64,000 nt of DNA, taken from the NCBI RefSeq assembly GCF_001029435.1, contig NZ_LDOV01000041.1, positions 1 through 64,000 on the forward strand, read 5' to 3'. Positions 35,734 to 45,069 of this stretch are shown here, one piece after another. Source of the stretch: Photobacterium aphoticum. GTDB taxonomy: Bacteria; Pseudomonadota; Gammaproteobacteria; Enterobacterales; Vibrionaceae. The position numbers and the translations under genes are program-made. Every line of letters begins with the position of its first letter. The stretch's first letter is position 1. The notes below the pieces were generated by a model. It had not been told where the DNA came from. It was given only the letters and a program-made list of their open reading frames with translations, and did not search any database.

Positions 35734-37235
35734 ATTTTTCTCTCGACAATAAAGTCTCGAAGCTTTAATACATAAAATTTAGAATTAGTTAATGATACAA
35801 CCGATAAAAAGACACCTATATATATAACAAAAAATGCCAGAACCGATGTTATTATTTCACCCCATGAATCGGAAGCCTTATCATTATCAAAGATAAAAGA
35901 CATCACAAAATGGCTAATTCCAATTATTATAAACATTTCAAATAACATAAATGAAACTTTTTCTACATACTTAATAATGGGAATTTTCAAACAATATTTA
36001 AATATAATCACAGGTTTAATAACCATATTAAATATAACGTTTACAATTACAGTTCCAACAACAACACCAGCAATACCATAATGGCCAACTAGAGCTATTG
36101 ATACAACCAGATTAATAAATACTTCAATTATTGGATTGTATATATCTTTATAATACGCATATTTATATTTAATTAACTCAGTTGGCCATTTAATCACATC
36201 AAAAAATAGGTTCACCAATATTAATATGACTATAACTTTTCCCAGAACCATTTTATCATTCAGCCAGTTGATAATAAATGGCGTTGCGAAATAATAAAAG
36301 CCTAACGATACAACCCCTGCAACCCAAAACGAAAATTTTGCAAAAACAATCCATAATTCATAGTTTTTCTTATTGTTCTGAATGATTACCAATTGTCCAA
36401 CAATAGGGTCTACTACTGAATGAAATATTGATACCACTGTAATTACAAGTGACGACAACATCATATAGCTTGAATATGACGCAACAGCAGTCAGTGAAAT
36501 GTACTTTGCGATTAATATATTATCCGTATTATACTGTATTATATGTGATAACTTATGGAAAAACATCTGACTTGCATCAGCTTTTATTTTCCCATCATAA
36601 TCATTGCTGTTTTCTGTAATTTCATAATGTTTATCTATTCTTCTTTTAAAAAAAGCAAACTTTATAATATTACTTATAAAGCTAGCGCATAAAAAAAACA
36701 AGAACGATTGAAACTTTATTATTAGTATAATCTGAACTGCCTTCTCAATAATTAATGCAATTCCAGTGACAGATTTCACGAAAAACACTTTCTGATCAGC
36801 CAAATACAAGATTATATATTTATTCAACAAAAAGGTTATTACAGCGTTACTTACGAATATCATCCAATATATAGATAGCAATAAGTATGACTTGAATTCT
36901 ACAAGGTAGAATAAAAAAGGAATCGCAAGCACACCTAACACTAGTGTAATGATTGATACATTACGGTAAAACATATCTATTGTATGGTATATTTTTGATA
37001 TTTCATTATAATCTCTTTTAATAAGAGGTTTATAATAGGCAACAGTTGCAGATGTTGATATACCCAAATCTAGCAAGCTTAAATAAAAAACAAGTTGAGA
37101 TAGCAATCTAAACAACCCAAGCTCACTATCCCCTATATTGAAAAGAAGATATCTATTTATCAAAAAACTTAAAAATGTAGTCACAACAGTAACGAAAAGT
37201 GTAAATATGATATTCCTAGATATATTTTCTTTCAT
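35730..37235 (-). CDS. wzx: putative Wzx-type flippase (right operon)
   Basis: A 501-aa polytopic protein with 12-14 helices and the polysaccharide-transporter (MOP superfamily) N-terminus: NRYLLFNIGDSELGLFRLLSQLVFYLSLLDLGISTSATV. Length is typical of full Wzx proteins and greater than the left-operon flippase (392 aa). It has no close similarity by eye to that protein, so the two flippases were acquired separately. AT-rich. Its start follows a 102-base gap after the GT-D gene. Confidence 0.88.
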   Translation of the reverse strand: MKENISRNIIFTLFVTVVTTFLSFLINRYLLFNIGDSELGLFRLLSQLVFYLSLLDLGISTSATVAYYKPLIKRDYNEISKIYHTIDMFYRNVSIITLVLGVLAIPFLFYLVEFKSYLLLSIYWMIFVSNAVITFLLNKYIILYLADQKVFFVKSVTGIALIIEKAVQIILIIKFQSFLFFLCASFISNIIKFAFFKRRIDKHYEITENSNDYDGKIKADASQMFFHKLSHIIQYNTDNILIAKYISLTAVASYSSYMMLSSLVITVVSIFHSVVDPIVGQLVIIQNNKKNYELWIVFAKFSFWVAGVVSLGFYYFATPFIINWLNDKMVLGKVIVILILVNLFFDVIKWPTELIKYKYAYYKDIYNPIIEVFINLVVSIALVGHYGIAGVVVGTVIVNVIFNMVIKPVIIFKYCLKIPIIKYVEKVSFMLFEMFIIIGISHFVMSFIFDNDKASDSWGEIITSVLAFFVIYIGVFLSVVSLTNSKFYVLKLRDFIVERKI

Positions 37236-37337
37236 TTAATTTCAACTTAAACACTAGCATTGTTATGTCTAGAGTACATTATAGTTCATATATAACTTAG
37301 CAAAACTCTAAAACTATTACCCATTGACTCAGTTATA

Positions 37338-38204
37338 TTATGATATTAACGGTATATCTTCAGGTGACATAATAACACCTTTGAATTCATCATAAGAGTT
37401 AGGCAGATGGCCTACATCTAATGCTTGATAGCCTAACTTGAATAAGTCATATGCTAAAACCGTTGCTGTGGGGCCCGCTGCTATCATAAATAATGAGTTT
37501 GCTGGGTATTTTTTGCACTCCTCTAATATTGAATCATATTCATCAAATGCATTTGATGGTGGGACTAAAACTTCACTCTTACTGCTTATGTTATCAAACA
37601 ATAGGTCATTTACATTAAAACGACCTTTTGCGCTATAAACAAATACCACATCCCTCTTATCCCAAATCTTTTTTATATAGTCAACCTGATTTTCATGAAA
37701 TACTGTCTCCCTTGTAACAAATGAATTACCATACTCGCAATTAATTAAGAACGGTTTTATTTTAGTAAACCTATTTAACCAATACCATTCCCAAAATGAA
37801 AGGCAGCCATGGTATCTCTTTATATTATTCGTAGCCGAGTTAAATGGTGGGATACAAACTAAAAGTTTATCGCAACTACCATTTTGTAATATTTCGTGCA
37901 ACCTCCGAGTAAGCCCATTAGAAGGAGATTGGTAACTATCATTCTGATTTTCCTGGTTGGAAATATCAAACTCTGCATCGCCATATCTGCATATTGAAGC
38001 GCGATTATATATAATCTCATCCAAAGTTCTTTTCGTGGTCATAACATTTGGGAAACACTCTTTGTATTTATGCAAACGTACTAAATCTTCTTTTGTAACG
38101 TTTACTTCATTGCTTTTAATATAGTTATTTAAATTTCTTTTGGATTTTTTCATTAAAACCAAAACTTTATTTGGCACAATCTTTTTAATTATATTCTTAA
38201 TCAT
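37338..38204 (-). CDS. GT-D fold glycosyltransferase (DUF1792/SP_1767-like)
   Basis: A 288-aa protein. The segment RASICRYGDAEFDI (about 70-83) contains the D-x-E (D-A-E) of the GT-D fold described for streptococcal DUF1792 enzymes. Further family features are LLVCIPPF, FLINCEYGNSFVTRETVF, VFVYSAKGRFN, VPPSNAFDEYDSI and LFMIAAGPTATVLAYDLFKLGYQALDVGHL. Family members add glucose to protein-linked sugars. In capsule clusters the role is usually addition of a hexose to the repeat unit, which I infer here. It overlaps the upstream gene by eight bases. Confidence 0.82.
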   Translation of the reverse strand: MIKNIIKKIVPNKVLVLMKKSKRNLNNYIKSNEVNVTKEDLVRLHKYKECFPNVMTTKRTLDEIIYNRASICRYGDAEFDISNQENQNDSYQSPSNGLTRRLHEILQNGSCDKLLVCIPPFNSATNNIKRYHGCLSFWEWYWLNRFTKIKPFLINCEYGNSFVTRETVFHENQVDYIKKIWDKRDVVFVYSAKGRFNVNDLLFDNISSKSEVLVPPSNAFDEYDSILEECKKYPANSLFMIAAGPTATVLAYDLFKLGYQALDVGHLPNSYDEFKGVIMSPEDIPLIS

Positions 38205-39141
38205 TATTGTAACCCGTGAAAAAATTTTTCACTTTATAAGCAGACTCAAAAACCCCGTTGTTTTTCATATCATCAAAATATTTTGTTCCTATCACTCTAT
38301 CATATTCATCTTGATATTCACGGCCTTGGTTGATAAATATATCGTAAAAATACCGCCAGTGTTGAGCCGCATTTTCTGAAAGTTCTTCGTTATTATTTAC
38401 ACTAGCTCCTCCATTAATCATTTTCCTTTTAAAATGTTCGAGACCACGTAAACTATAGTGATAAATAATTATATTATCAGACTTAACACTACTTTTCTTT
38501 TTTATGCGAACATTATGATTGCCATTCTCTATTGACAAATATCCTTTGGTCCTATGAATGACCTTTTGAATTTGTTTATCATAAATGCTATATGGAGATA
38601 ATTTATTTTTAATGCTCTCAGGTACTCTTTCATAATTCTTTATTAAGTTATCATTTTCATAGAATTTATTTGTTTCATGCGGGTATATGTTATATATATC
38701 AACATAAATCACATTTGATGTCGTTTTCGCTAACTCATCTTTAAGAGAACTAGATGAGCAGCACCAAAATTCATCTGCATCTGAATTTATTATCCAATCG
38801 GCATTATATTTTTCACTGGCTATTCTAATCATTCTATCGACCCATTTCTTTTGGTCGTGATTATTACTAATTTCGCAAATTATTTCTTTTATCCATCCTT
38901 TCTTTTTATATTTTTCAAATATTTCTCGTGTAGCGTCTGAAGAGTTATTATCCGTAACTATAAATCCATCAACACCCATTGCTCTGTGGTATATAATTTG
39001 ATGTTCAATTATATCAGCTTCATTTTTAGCCAGAATGGTCATGAATAATTTGGGGGCCTTAATCCTTTCATGTTTCACAACTGAATTCTTGGCTTTAATA
39101 AAATAGTTTTTTATACGTTCAAACATTAAATAATTACCCAT
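38197..39141 (-). CDS. glycosyltransferase family 2/92-like (right operon)
   Basis: A 314-aa protein. LFMTILAKNEADIIEHQIIYHRAMGVDGFIVTDNNSSD at about 32-70 and the DxD motif IINSDADEFW (about 116) place it with Glyco_tranf_2_4 or GT92-type proteins often found in capsule loci. The C-terminal half carries HYSLRGLEHFKRKMINGG, common in this group. Precise sugar unknown. It overlaps rfbC upstream by eight bases and the GT-D gene downstream by eight. Confidence 0.8.
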   Translation of the reverse strand: MGNYLMFERIKNYFIKAKNSVVKHERIKAPKLFMTILAKNEADIIEHQIIYHRAMGVDGFIVTDNNSSDATREIFEKYKKKGWIKEIICEISNNHDQKKWVDRMIRIASEKYNADWIINSDADEFWCCSSSSLKDELAKTTSNVIYVDIYNIYPHETNKFYENDNLIKNYERVPESIKNKLSPYSIYDKQIQKVIHRTKGYLSIENGNHNVRIKKKSSVKSDNIIIYHYSLRGLEHFKRKMINGGASVNNNEELSENAAQHWRYFYDIFINQGREYQDEYDRVIGTKYFDDMKNNGVFESAYKVKNFFTGYNND

Positions 39142-39694
39142 GTTTTTTTATGTATTCGGAAAATTTCAATGCTCCTCGATCCTTTTCAGATACAATTGGG
39201 CTAATGCTTAATGGCCAACTTATATTTATATCATTATCAGACCAGAGTATCGACACCTCAGATGTAGGGTTATAATAGTCTGTACATTTGTATACAAACT
39301 CAGCCTCTTCACTCGTCACATAAAAACCATGTGCAAAGCCTTCCGGCACCCATAATTGACGTTTGTTTTCAGCAGAAAGGTAAATACCAACCCACTTACC
39401 AAATGTTGAAGATTCTTTACGGATATCTACTGCCACATCAAAAACTTCACCTGAAATTACGCGAACTAATTTACCTTGTGTATTTTCTGTCTGGTAATGT
39501 AATCCGCGTAGAATACCTTTTTTAGATTTAGAGTGGTTATCTTGTACAAATTGTGTTGGCTTACTTGTTACTAACTCTTCAAATTTTTTTTGACTCCATG
39601 TTTCCATAAAGAAACCACGTTCATCACTAAACACCGTCGGTTCAATGATTTTCACATCAGGAATATCAGTTTCAATTACTTTCATTTTATTCAT
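39134..39694 (-). CDS. rfbC: dTDP-4-dehydrorhamnose 3,5-epimerase
   Basis: A 186-aa cupin-fold enzyme, third step of dTDP-L-rhamnose synthesis. Motifs present are ERGFFMETWS (about 25), the catalytic His in ILRGLHYQ (about 66), KLVRVISGEVFDVAVDIR and WVPEGFAHGFYV. Full length for RmlC. It begins after an AGAATG-like site 12 bases past rfbD. The gene order rfbBADC is common in Gram-negative rhamnose loci. Confidence 0.95.
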   Translation of the reverse strand: MNKMKVIETDIPDVKIIEPTVFSDERGFFMETWSQKKFEELVTSKPTQFVQDNHSKSKKGILRGLHYQTENTQGKLVRVISGEVFDVAVDIRKESSTFGKWVGIYLSAENKRQLWVPEGFAHGFYVTSEEAEFVYKCTDYYNPTSEVSILWSDNDINISWPLSISPIVSEKDRGALKFSEYIKKHG

Positions 39695-39706
39695 TCTCGA
39701 TGATTA

Positions 39707-40588
39707 TTAATAATCAGATAATTGATTTAAAGCATATTGCCAGTCGCTGGCTTGAATACCAAATGTTTCTGTAATTTTCTGTGTATTAAGCTTTGAGTTT
39801 GCAGGTCGTTTCGCAGGTGTTGGATAATCATCCGTCTTGATACCATTAATAATGGGTGCTTTATTCAATACTTTTTGTTCCACTGCTTTAGCAATAATAG
39901 TTTGAGCAAAACCACACCAACTTGTATGAGGTAATCCAGAATAATGATAAATGCCGTATTTAGTTGTATCAAAATCACTATCTTCAGCTACAATAGTCTT
40001 GGCGATAGTAATTAATGCTGTAGCAATATCGCCAGCGTAAGTCGGGCCACCAAACTGGTCTGCCACAATACCTAGCTCATCTCGTTGCTGAGCTAAGCGA
40101 AGAATAGTCTTTACAAAGTTATTCCCATCCTCACCAAAGACCCATGCTGTGCGCAAAATAATAGTCCGAGAACAATTAGCAAGTACTGCTTGCTCTCCTA
40201 ATAACTTACTTTTTCCGTACACACATTTTGGGTCTACTGCATCAGTTTCGATGTAAATGCCATTTTTATCGCCGGAAAATACATAATCGGTTGAAATATG
40301 CAATAATGCAGCACCAATACTTTCCGCAGCTTGAGCTAAATATAGAGGACCATCGCGATTAATCGCATATGAGAGTTCGACTTCTTCTTCGGCCTTATCA
40401 ACTGCAGTATGTGCAGCAGCATTAATAATAATATCAGGTTCGAATGCTTTAACCGCTTCAAACACCGCATTCTCATTGGTGATATCGAGTTCATCTCGGT
40501 CAATGGCAAGTAATTCAACCTTACCGCTTAAACGTTCAACTAAGCTGCATCCCACTTGGCCTTTAGCTCCCGTCACTAATACTCGCAT
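39707..40588 (-). CDS. rfbD: dTDP-4-dehydrorhamnose reductase
   Basis: A 293-aa short-chain dehydrogenase completing dTDP-L-rhamnose. The Rossmann motif is GAKGQVGCSL (7-16); the catalytic Tyr-x3-Lys is in CVYGKSKLLGE (about 130), and HISTDYVFSGD precedes it. I start it at the ATG at 40588, which overlaps the rfbA stop (TGATG); a TTG one codon upstream is also in frame. Confidence 0.95.
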   Translation of the reverse strand: MRVLVTGAKGQVGCSLVERLSGKVELLAIDRDELDITNENAVFEAVKAFEPDIIINAAAHTAVDKAEEEVELSYAINRDGPLYLAQAAESIGAALLHISTDYVFSGDKNGIYIETDAVDPKCVYGKSKLLGEQAVLANCSRTIILRTAWVFGEDGNNFVKTILRLAQQRDELGIVADQFGGPTYAGDIATALITIAKTIVAEDSDFDTTKYGIYHYSGLPHTSWCGFAQTIIAKAVEQKVLNKAPIINGIKTDDYPTPAKRPANSKLNTQKITETFGIQASDWQYALNQLSDY

Positions 40589-41472
40589 CAATTAGATTCC
40601 TTCAGAGACTCAGACGCAATTCGAAGTAGATACTGACCATATTCATTCTTTTTCATGGGCTCTGCTAAGCTAAGTAAATCTTCAACACTTAACCAACCAT
40701 TACGAAAGGCAATTTCTTCCAAACAGGCTACTTTCAAACCCTGTACATTTTGGATTGTTTCTACGAAAGATGATGCTTCATGAAGGCTTTCATGCGTTCC
40801 GGTATCTAACCACGCAAAACCACGGCCAAAAAGTTCAACCTTTAATGAGCCGTCATTAAGATACATTTCATTAAGAGTGGTAATTTCCAATTCACCACGG
40901 TGGGACGGCTTCACTTGCTTAGCCATTTCAACTACACGGTTGTCATAAAAATAAAGCCCAGTTACAGCATAGTTCGATTTAGGTTTTTCCGGCTTCTCTT
41001 CAATCGATACCGCTTTCATCTCTTGATCAAATTCAACCACACCAAATCGCTCAGGATCTTTAACTTGATACCCAAACACCGTTGCGCCCGATTCACGTGA
41101 AGCCGCATTTTTCAGTGTTGTCGAAAATGACTGGCCATAAAAGATATTATCGCCAAGTACTAAACAAACACAGTCATCACCGATAAACTCCTCACCAATA
41201 ATAAAAGCCTGTGCTAAGCCATCAGGACTCGGTTGGATTGCATACTCGAGATTGATACCAAAATCAGAGCCATCGCCTAACAAACGCTTAAAACCGGCAT
41301 TATCTTCAGGAGTTGTGATAATTAAAATATCTTTAATCCCAGCTAACATTAGTGTAGAAATCGGGTAAAATACCATTGGTTTATCGTAGATAGGCAGCAG
41401 TTGTTTTGAAACACCACGTGTTAATGGGTATAGACGCGTACCTGAGCCACCCGCTAGAACAATCCCTTTCAT
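40588..41472 (-). CDS. rfbA: glucose-1-phosphate thymidylyltransferase
   Basis: A 294-aa enzyme, first step of dTDP-L-rhamnose synthesis from glucose-1-phosphate and dTTP. The nucleotide-binding GGSGTRLYPLTRGVSKQLLP is at 8-27; VLGDNIFYG (about 108), EEKPEKPKSNYAVTGLYFYD and WLDTGTHESL are typical. The start overlaps the rfbB stop by one base. Confidence 0.96.
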   Translation of the reverse strand: MKGIVLAGGSGTRLYPLTRGVSKQLLPIYDKPMVFYPISTLMLAGIKDILIITTPEDNAGFKRLLGDGSDFGINLEYAIQPSPDGLAQAFIIGEEFIGDDCVCLVLGDNIFYGQSFSTTLKNAASRESGATVFGYQVKDPERFGVVEFDQEMKAVSIEEKPEKPKSNYAVTGLYFYDNRVVEMAKQVKPSHRGELEITTLNEMYLNDGSLKVELFGRGFAWLDTGTHESLHEASSFVETIQNVQGLKVACLEEIAFRNGWLSVEDLLSLAEPMKKNEYGQYLLRIASESLKESN

Positions 41473-42554
41473 TATTTCGTTCCCTTAGTTACAACGGATA
41501 CTCCTAGACGCTCTCCTTCGTAAGAACCATTTAGTACACGTGACCACCACTTTTTATTATCCAAATACCATTCGACGGTTTTACGAATGCCGGATTCAAA
41601 CGTCTCTTCTGGTTTCCAGCCCAGTTCACGCTCAATTTTGGATGCGTCAATGGCATATCTAACGTCGTGCCCTGGGCGATCAGTCACATACGTGATTAGC
41701 TTTTGATATTCTGCGACACCTGCAGGCTTGTTTGGCACTAATTCCTCAAGCAGTGTACAAATTGTTTTCACGACATCAATATTAGCTTTCTCATTGTGAC
41801 CGCCAATATTATAGGTTTCCCCTACCACACCTTCAGTGACTACTTTATATAAAGCGCGTGCGTGGTCTTCGACAAACAACCAATCACGAATTTGCATCCC
41901 ATTGCCGTATACAGGTAATGGTTTACCGTCTAAAGCATTCAAAATCATTAATGGAATCAGTTTTTCAGGGAAATGGTAAGGTCCATAGTTGTTTGAACAG
42001 TTGGTCACAATCGTTGGTAAGCCGTAAGTGCGATGCCAAGCACGTACTAAGTGATCGCTTGATGCCTTCGATGCTGAATATGGGCTTGACGGTTCATACG
42101 ATGTTGTCTCGGTAAACAAATCATCTGTACCTTCTAAGTCACCGTACACCTCATCGGTTGAGATATGGTGGAAGCGAAAAGCTCTCTTTGCCACTTCATC
42201 CAATGTGATCCAGTACGCACGGGCTGCTTCAAGCAATGTATACGTACCTACAATATTGGTTTCAATGAACGCTATTGGGCCATCAATCGAACGGTCAACG
42301 TGCGACTCTGCCGCTAAGTGCATCACTACATCTGGTTGATATTGCACAAACAGTCGGTCAAGTTCATCACGATTACAAATGTCGACTTGCTCAAAATGAT
42401 AGCGCTCATGTGAATCCACTTCGGCGAGTGATTCCATGTTGCCTGCATAGGTCAACTTATCGACATTAATGACTGTATCAGATGTATTCTTAATAATATG
42501 ACGAACAACGGCCGAGCCAATAAAACCGGCACCGCCTGTGACAAGGATTTTCAT
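41472..42554 (-). CDS. rfbB: dTDP-glucose 4,6-dehydratase
   Basis: A 360-aa extended short-chain dehydrogenase, second step of dTDP-L-rhamnose synthesis. GGAGFIGSAVVRH (7-19) binds NAD+, HLAAESHVDRS is the dehydratase signature, and the catalytic Thr-Asp-Glu and Tyr-x3-Lys are in HISTDEVYGDL (about 131) and YSASKASSDH (about 160). First gene of the rhamnose block, 300 bases downstream of wzc and after a strong hairpin, so it is controlled at least in part by read-through. Confidence 0.96.
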   Translation of the reverse strand: MKILVTGGAGFIGSAVVRHIIKNTSDTVINVDKLTYAGNMESLAEVDSHERYHFEQVDICNRDELDRLFVQYQPDVVMHLAAESHVDRSIDGPIAFIETNIVGTYTLLEAARAYWITLDEVAKRAFRFHHISTDEVYGDLEGTDDLFTETTSYEPSSPYSASKASSDHLVRAWHRTYGLPTIVTNCSNNYGPYHFPEKLIPLMILNALDGKPLPVYGNGMQIRDWLFVEDHARALYKVVTEGVVGETYNIGGHNEKANIDVVKTICTLLEELVPNKPAGVAEYQKLITYVTDRPGHDVRYAIDASKIERELGWKPEETFESGIRKTVEWYLDNKKWWSRVLNGSYEGERLGVSVVTKGTK

Positions 42555-42785
42555 GATTTTCTCTTTGTTAATGCTAAAACATACTCACGAATGTGAGCCT
42601 TGAATCTTCAATTTCAGATTTTGAATCGGAGTATTAGTGTTTTTTCATCTTCACACATCAGTAATCCTTACAGCCCTGAGACAAATTTTCTTCATTTGAG
42701 ATAGCCCATTACAGGCCATCTCTTATAAACCCTAGGTTCTACTTTGTTTTTACTAAGGAGCCTAATAGGCGCACCTTTACTCTCA

Positions 42786-42834
42786 AAAAAAAAGCGCGAC
42801 TATAATAGAGGCGCTGCATTCAGCGCCTCTATTC
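42786..42834 (-). terminator. strong hairpin with T9 between wzc and rfbB
   Basis: AATAGAGGCGCTG pairs perfectly (13 bp) with CAGCGCCTCTATT around four bases. On the minus strand, ten bases later, a run of nine T follows. It lies about 20 bases after the wzc stop, between two parts of one apparent operon, at the same point as the hairpin at 17182 in the left operon. Confidence 0.75.
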
Positions 42835-42854
42835 ATTACTCTTAATCAGTCTAC

Positions 42855-45017
42855 TTATTTATTCGACTCATAACTGTAATTGTAGTAACCATAATTACCA
42901 CCATAATACGAACTTGCTTTGCGTACGACAGCATTCAAAATAAAGCCTTTTATCTCTATGCCATTTTGTTCAAAACGCTGCTTGGTGATTTCAATTTCTT
43001 TCACCGCATTTTGACCAAAACGCCCCACAAGTAATGACGTCCCAGCATGCGCACCAACAATGGCCGCGTCTGTTACAGCAAGAATTGGTGGAGTATCAAC
43101 GATCACTATGTCGTAGTTTTCAGATGCCCAATCCATCAATACTTTAAACCGTGGATGCATTAACAATTCAGATGGATTCGGTGGCACTTCACCACGACCA
43201 ATAAAATTTAACCCTTCTATACCTAGTTGTTTTATTAGAGTTTCGATGCTGGTTTGGCCAGCAAGATAACTCGACAACCCCGGCGTTGAGGTGACTGCCA
43301 TTTGTTTTTCCATTCGCCCTTTTCGCATATCTGCATCAATTACCAATACACGAGAACCAGATTTTGCAATCACCGCGGCCATGTTGGCCGACACAAATGA
43401 TTTACCGATACCTGGACTTGGACCAGAAATCATCAGAATGTTATTTTTCGCTTCCATCATCGCAAAATGCAAACTTGTACGTAAGCTACGTAATGCTTCG
43501 ATAGATAAGTCAGCAGGGTTTGAAACGGCTAATAAGGTATCTTGCACTGTCAGAGCTTTTTTCTTGCCTTGCTTTTTTTCAAGTTCTACTTGCCAATCTG
43601 ACATTGGAATGCTGGCATATACCGGTAAGCCGATAGCTTCAATCTCATCCGGTGTTTCTACGCCTCTATGTAATGCCGCGCGAAGCAAGGTGACAGCAAC
43701 AGCAAACATTCCCCCCAGAAGCGTTGCCAACACGACAATCATGGATTTTTTGGGTTTAAGCGGCTGAGTATAAGATTGTGCCGTATCCAAAATTCGTACG
43801 TTACCCACCGTACTCGCTTTAATAATGTTCAGCTCTTGCACTTTATTAAGTAGCTGCACATATATCTGCTGATTAACTTCAACATCGCGGGTTAAACGTA
43901 GCACCTCGCGCTGTGTCTTGGGTAGTTGTTGTACTTGCTTGTTGAAGCGTTCACGTTCGCCTAACAGGGTTTGGCGTTTGTCTAATAAAGCAATGTAAGC
44001 AGGGTGTTCTTTGGTAAAACGCTGAGAAATTTCACTTTCTTTGAAGGTCAATTCATTGAGTTGCGCTTCAATCTTCACCATGACATCCAGCGTTGATTTA
44101 GCCTCTAATCCTAAGTCTATAGATTCATTGTCTTGGCGAAACTGGTTGAGCAAATCTTCCGAGACGGTTAATTGCGCTTTAATATCCGGTAAATGACTCC
44201 GTAAAAACGATAGACTGTTCTCGGCTTCTGCAGAATTACGAGCTACATTTTGCATGAAATAGTTTTGGCTGATGTCATTTAAAATCGCCTCAATTTGCTT
44301 GCGATTTTCACCCGTAAAACTTAATTGCAAAATTCCCGTTTGTTTTCCTCGCTCACTGACCGATAGGTTTTGCTGCAACCATTGAATTGCGTCTAAGTCT
44401 GAGCGTTTGGTTATCTTGAAAGCATCGCCATTTTGCGCATTCCATTGAGTGACAAAGAGCTGCAGCCCCCCCTTTTTCGCAAGCTCACCGACCTTTCCTG
44501 TCAGTACAGCTTGCTCCTCACTATCTAGCAACTCATACAGGCCTTGTTCTGCATCAATAACCACCACTTGGTATTCGGGCTTTTTCACATTCTCAGGAAT
44601 ATCAAATCGCCCAACTTCCAATGTAATTTCTTTGCCTTGAATACGTGCTAACCCTTTCCCAATGATGGGCAGATACACTGGAGTTGCCACATAGTTCAAA
44701 TTCAACTCATTCACAGTTTTGCCGAGGATCATTCGTGATTTAATGATTTCGATCTCGGTTGTTGCTGAGGACTCAGAGGCAAACAATTCACTCATTTCCC
44801 CCAATGCCGGCATGCCCGAATTTTTCTGTTCGACCTGAATCAACGCATCGGCTTTGTAAATAGGTGTTGCCAATAAAGCGTAGGTAATCCCTACCATCGC
44901 AAAAAGAAATGTCGTGCCGATAATGCTCCAACGCGCATCAATCAATATACCAAACAGTTTACCCAGATCGAGCTCATCCGCATCCTGCTTTACCTGTGTA
45001 TTGTGTGTAACGCTCAT
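42855..45017 (-). CDS. wzc: tyrosine-protein kinase / chain-length regulator Wzc (right operon)
   Basis: A 720-aa paralogue of the protein at 14981, collinear from MS(V/I)T to the Tyr tail. Two membrane helices frame the periplasmic Wzz domain. Walker A is GPSPGIGKSF, Walker A' VLVIDADMRKG and Walker B IVDTPPIL. The tail has SSYYGGNYGYYNYSY. The proteins are clearly similar in every domain, most in the kinase domain. A TAGGGA site precedes the ATG. No wzb lies between it and wza. Confidence 0.95.
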   Translation of the reverse strand: MSVTHNTQVKQDADELDLGKLFGILIDARWSIIGTTFLFAMVGITYALLATPIYKADALIQVEQKNSGMPALGEMSELFASESSATTEIEIIKSRMILGKTVNELNLNYVATPVYLPIIGKGLARIQGKEITLEVGRFDIPENVKKPEYQVVVIDAEQGLYELLDSEEQAVLTGKVGELAKKGGLQLFVTQWNAQNGDAFKITKRSDLDAIQWLQQNLSVSERGKQTGILQLSFTGENRKQIEAILNDISQNYFMQNVARNSAEAENSLSFLRSHLPDIKAQLTVSEDLLNQFRQDNESIDLGLEAKSTLDVMVKIEAQLNELTFKESEISQRFTKEHPAYIALLDKRQTLLGERERFNKQVQQLPKTQREVLRLTRDVEVNQQIYVQLLNKVQELNIIKASTVGNVRILDTAQSYTQPLKPKKSMIVVLATLLGGMFAVAVTLLRAALHRGVETPDEIEAIGLPVYASIPMSDWQVELEKKQGKKKALTVQDTLLAVSNPADLSIEALRSLRTSLHFAMMEAKNNILMISGPSPGIGKSFVSANMAAVIAKSGSRVLVIDADMRKGRMEKQMAVTSTPGLSSYLAGQTSIETLIKQLGIEGLNFIGRGEVPPNPSELLMHPRFKVLMDWASENYDIVIVDTPPILAVTDAAIVGAHAGTSLLVGRFGQNAVKEIEITKQRFEQNGIEIKGFILNAVVRKASSYYGGNYGYYNYSYESNK

Positions 45018-45069
45018 AAATCCCTACTCAATCAGTTAGCTATTTTATTTTTCTATTGATATACCACTA

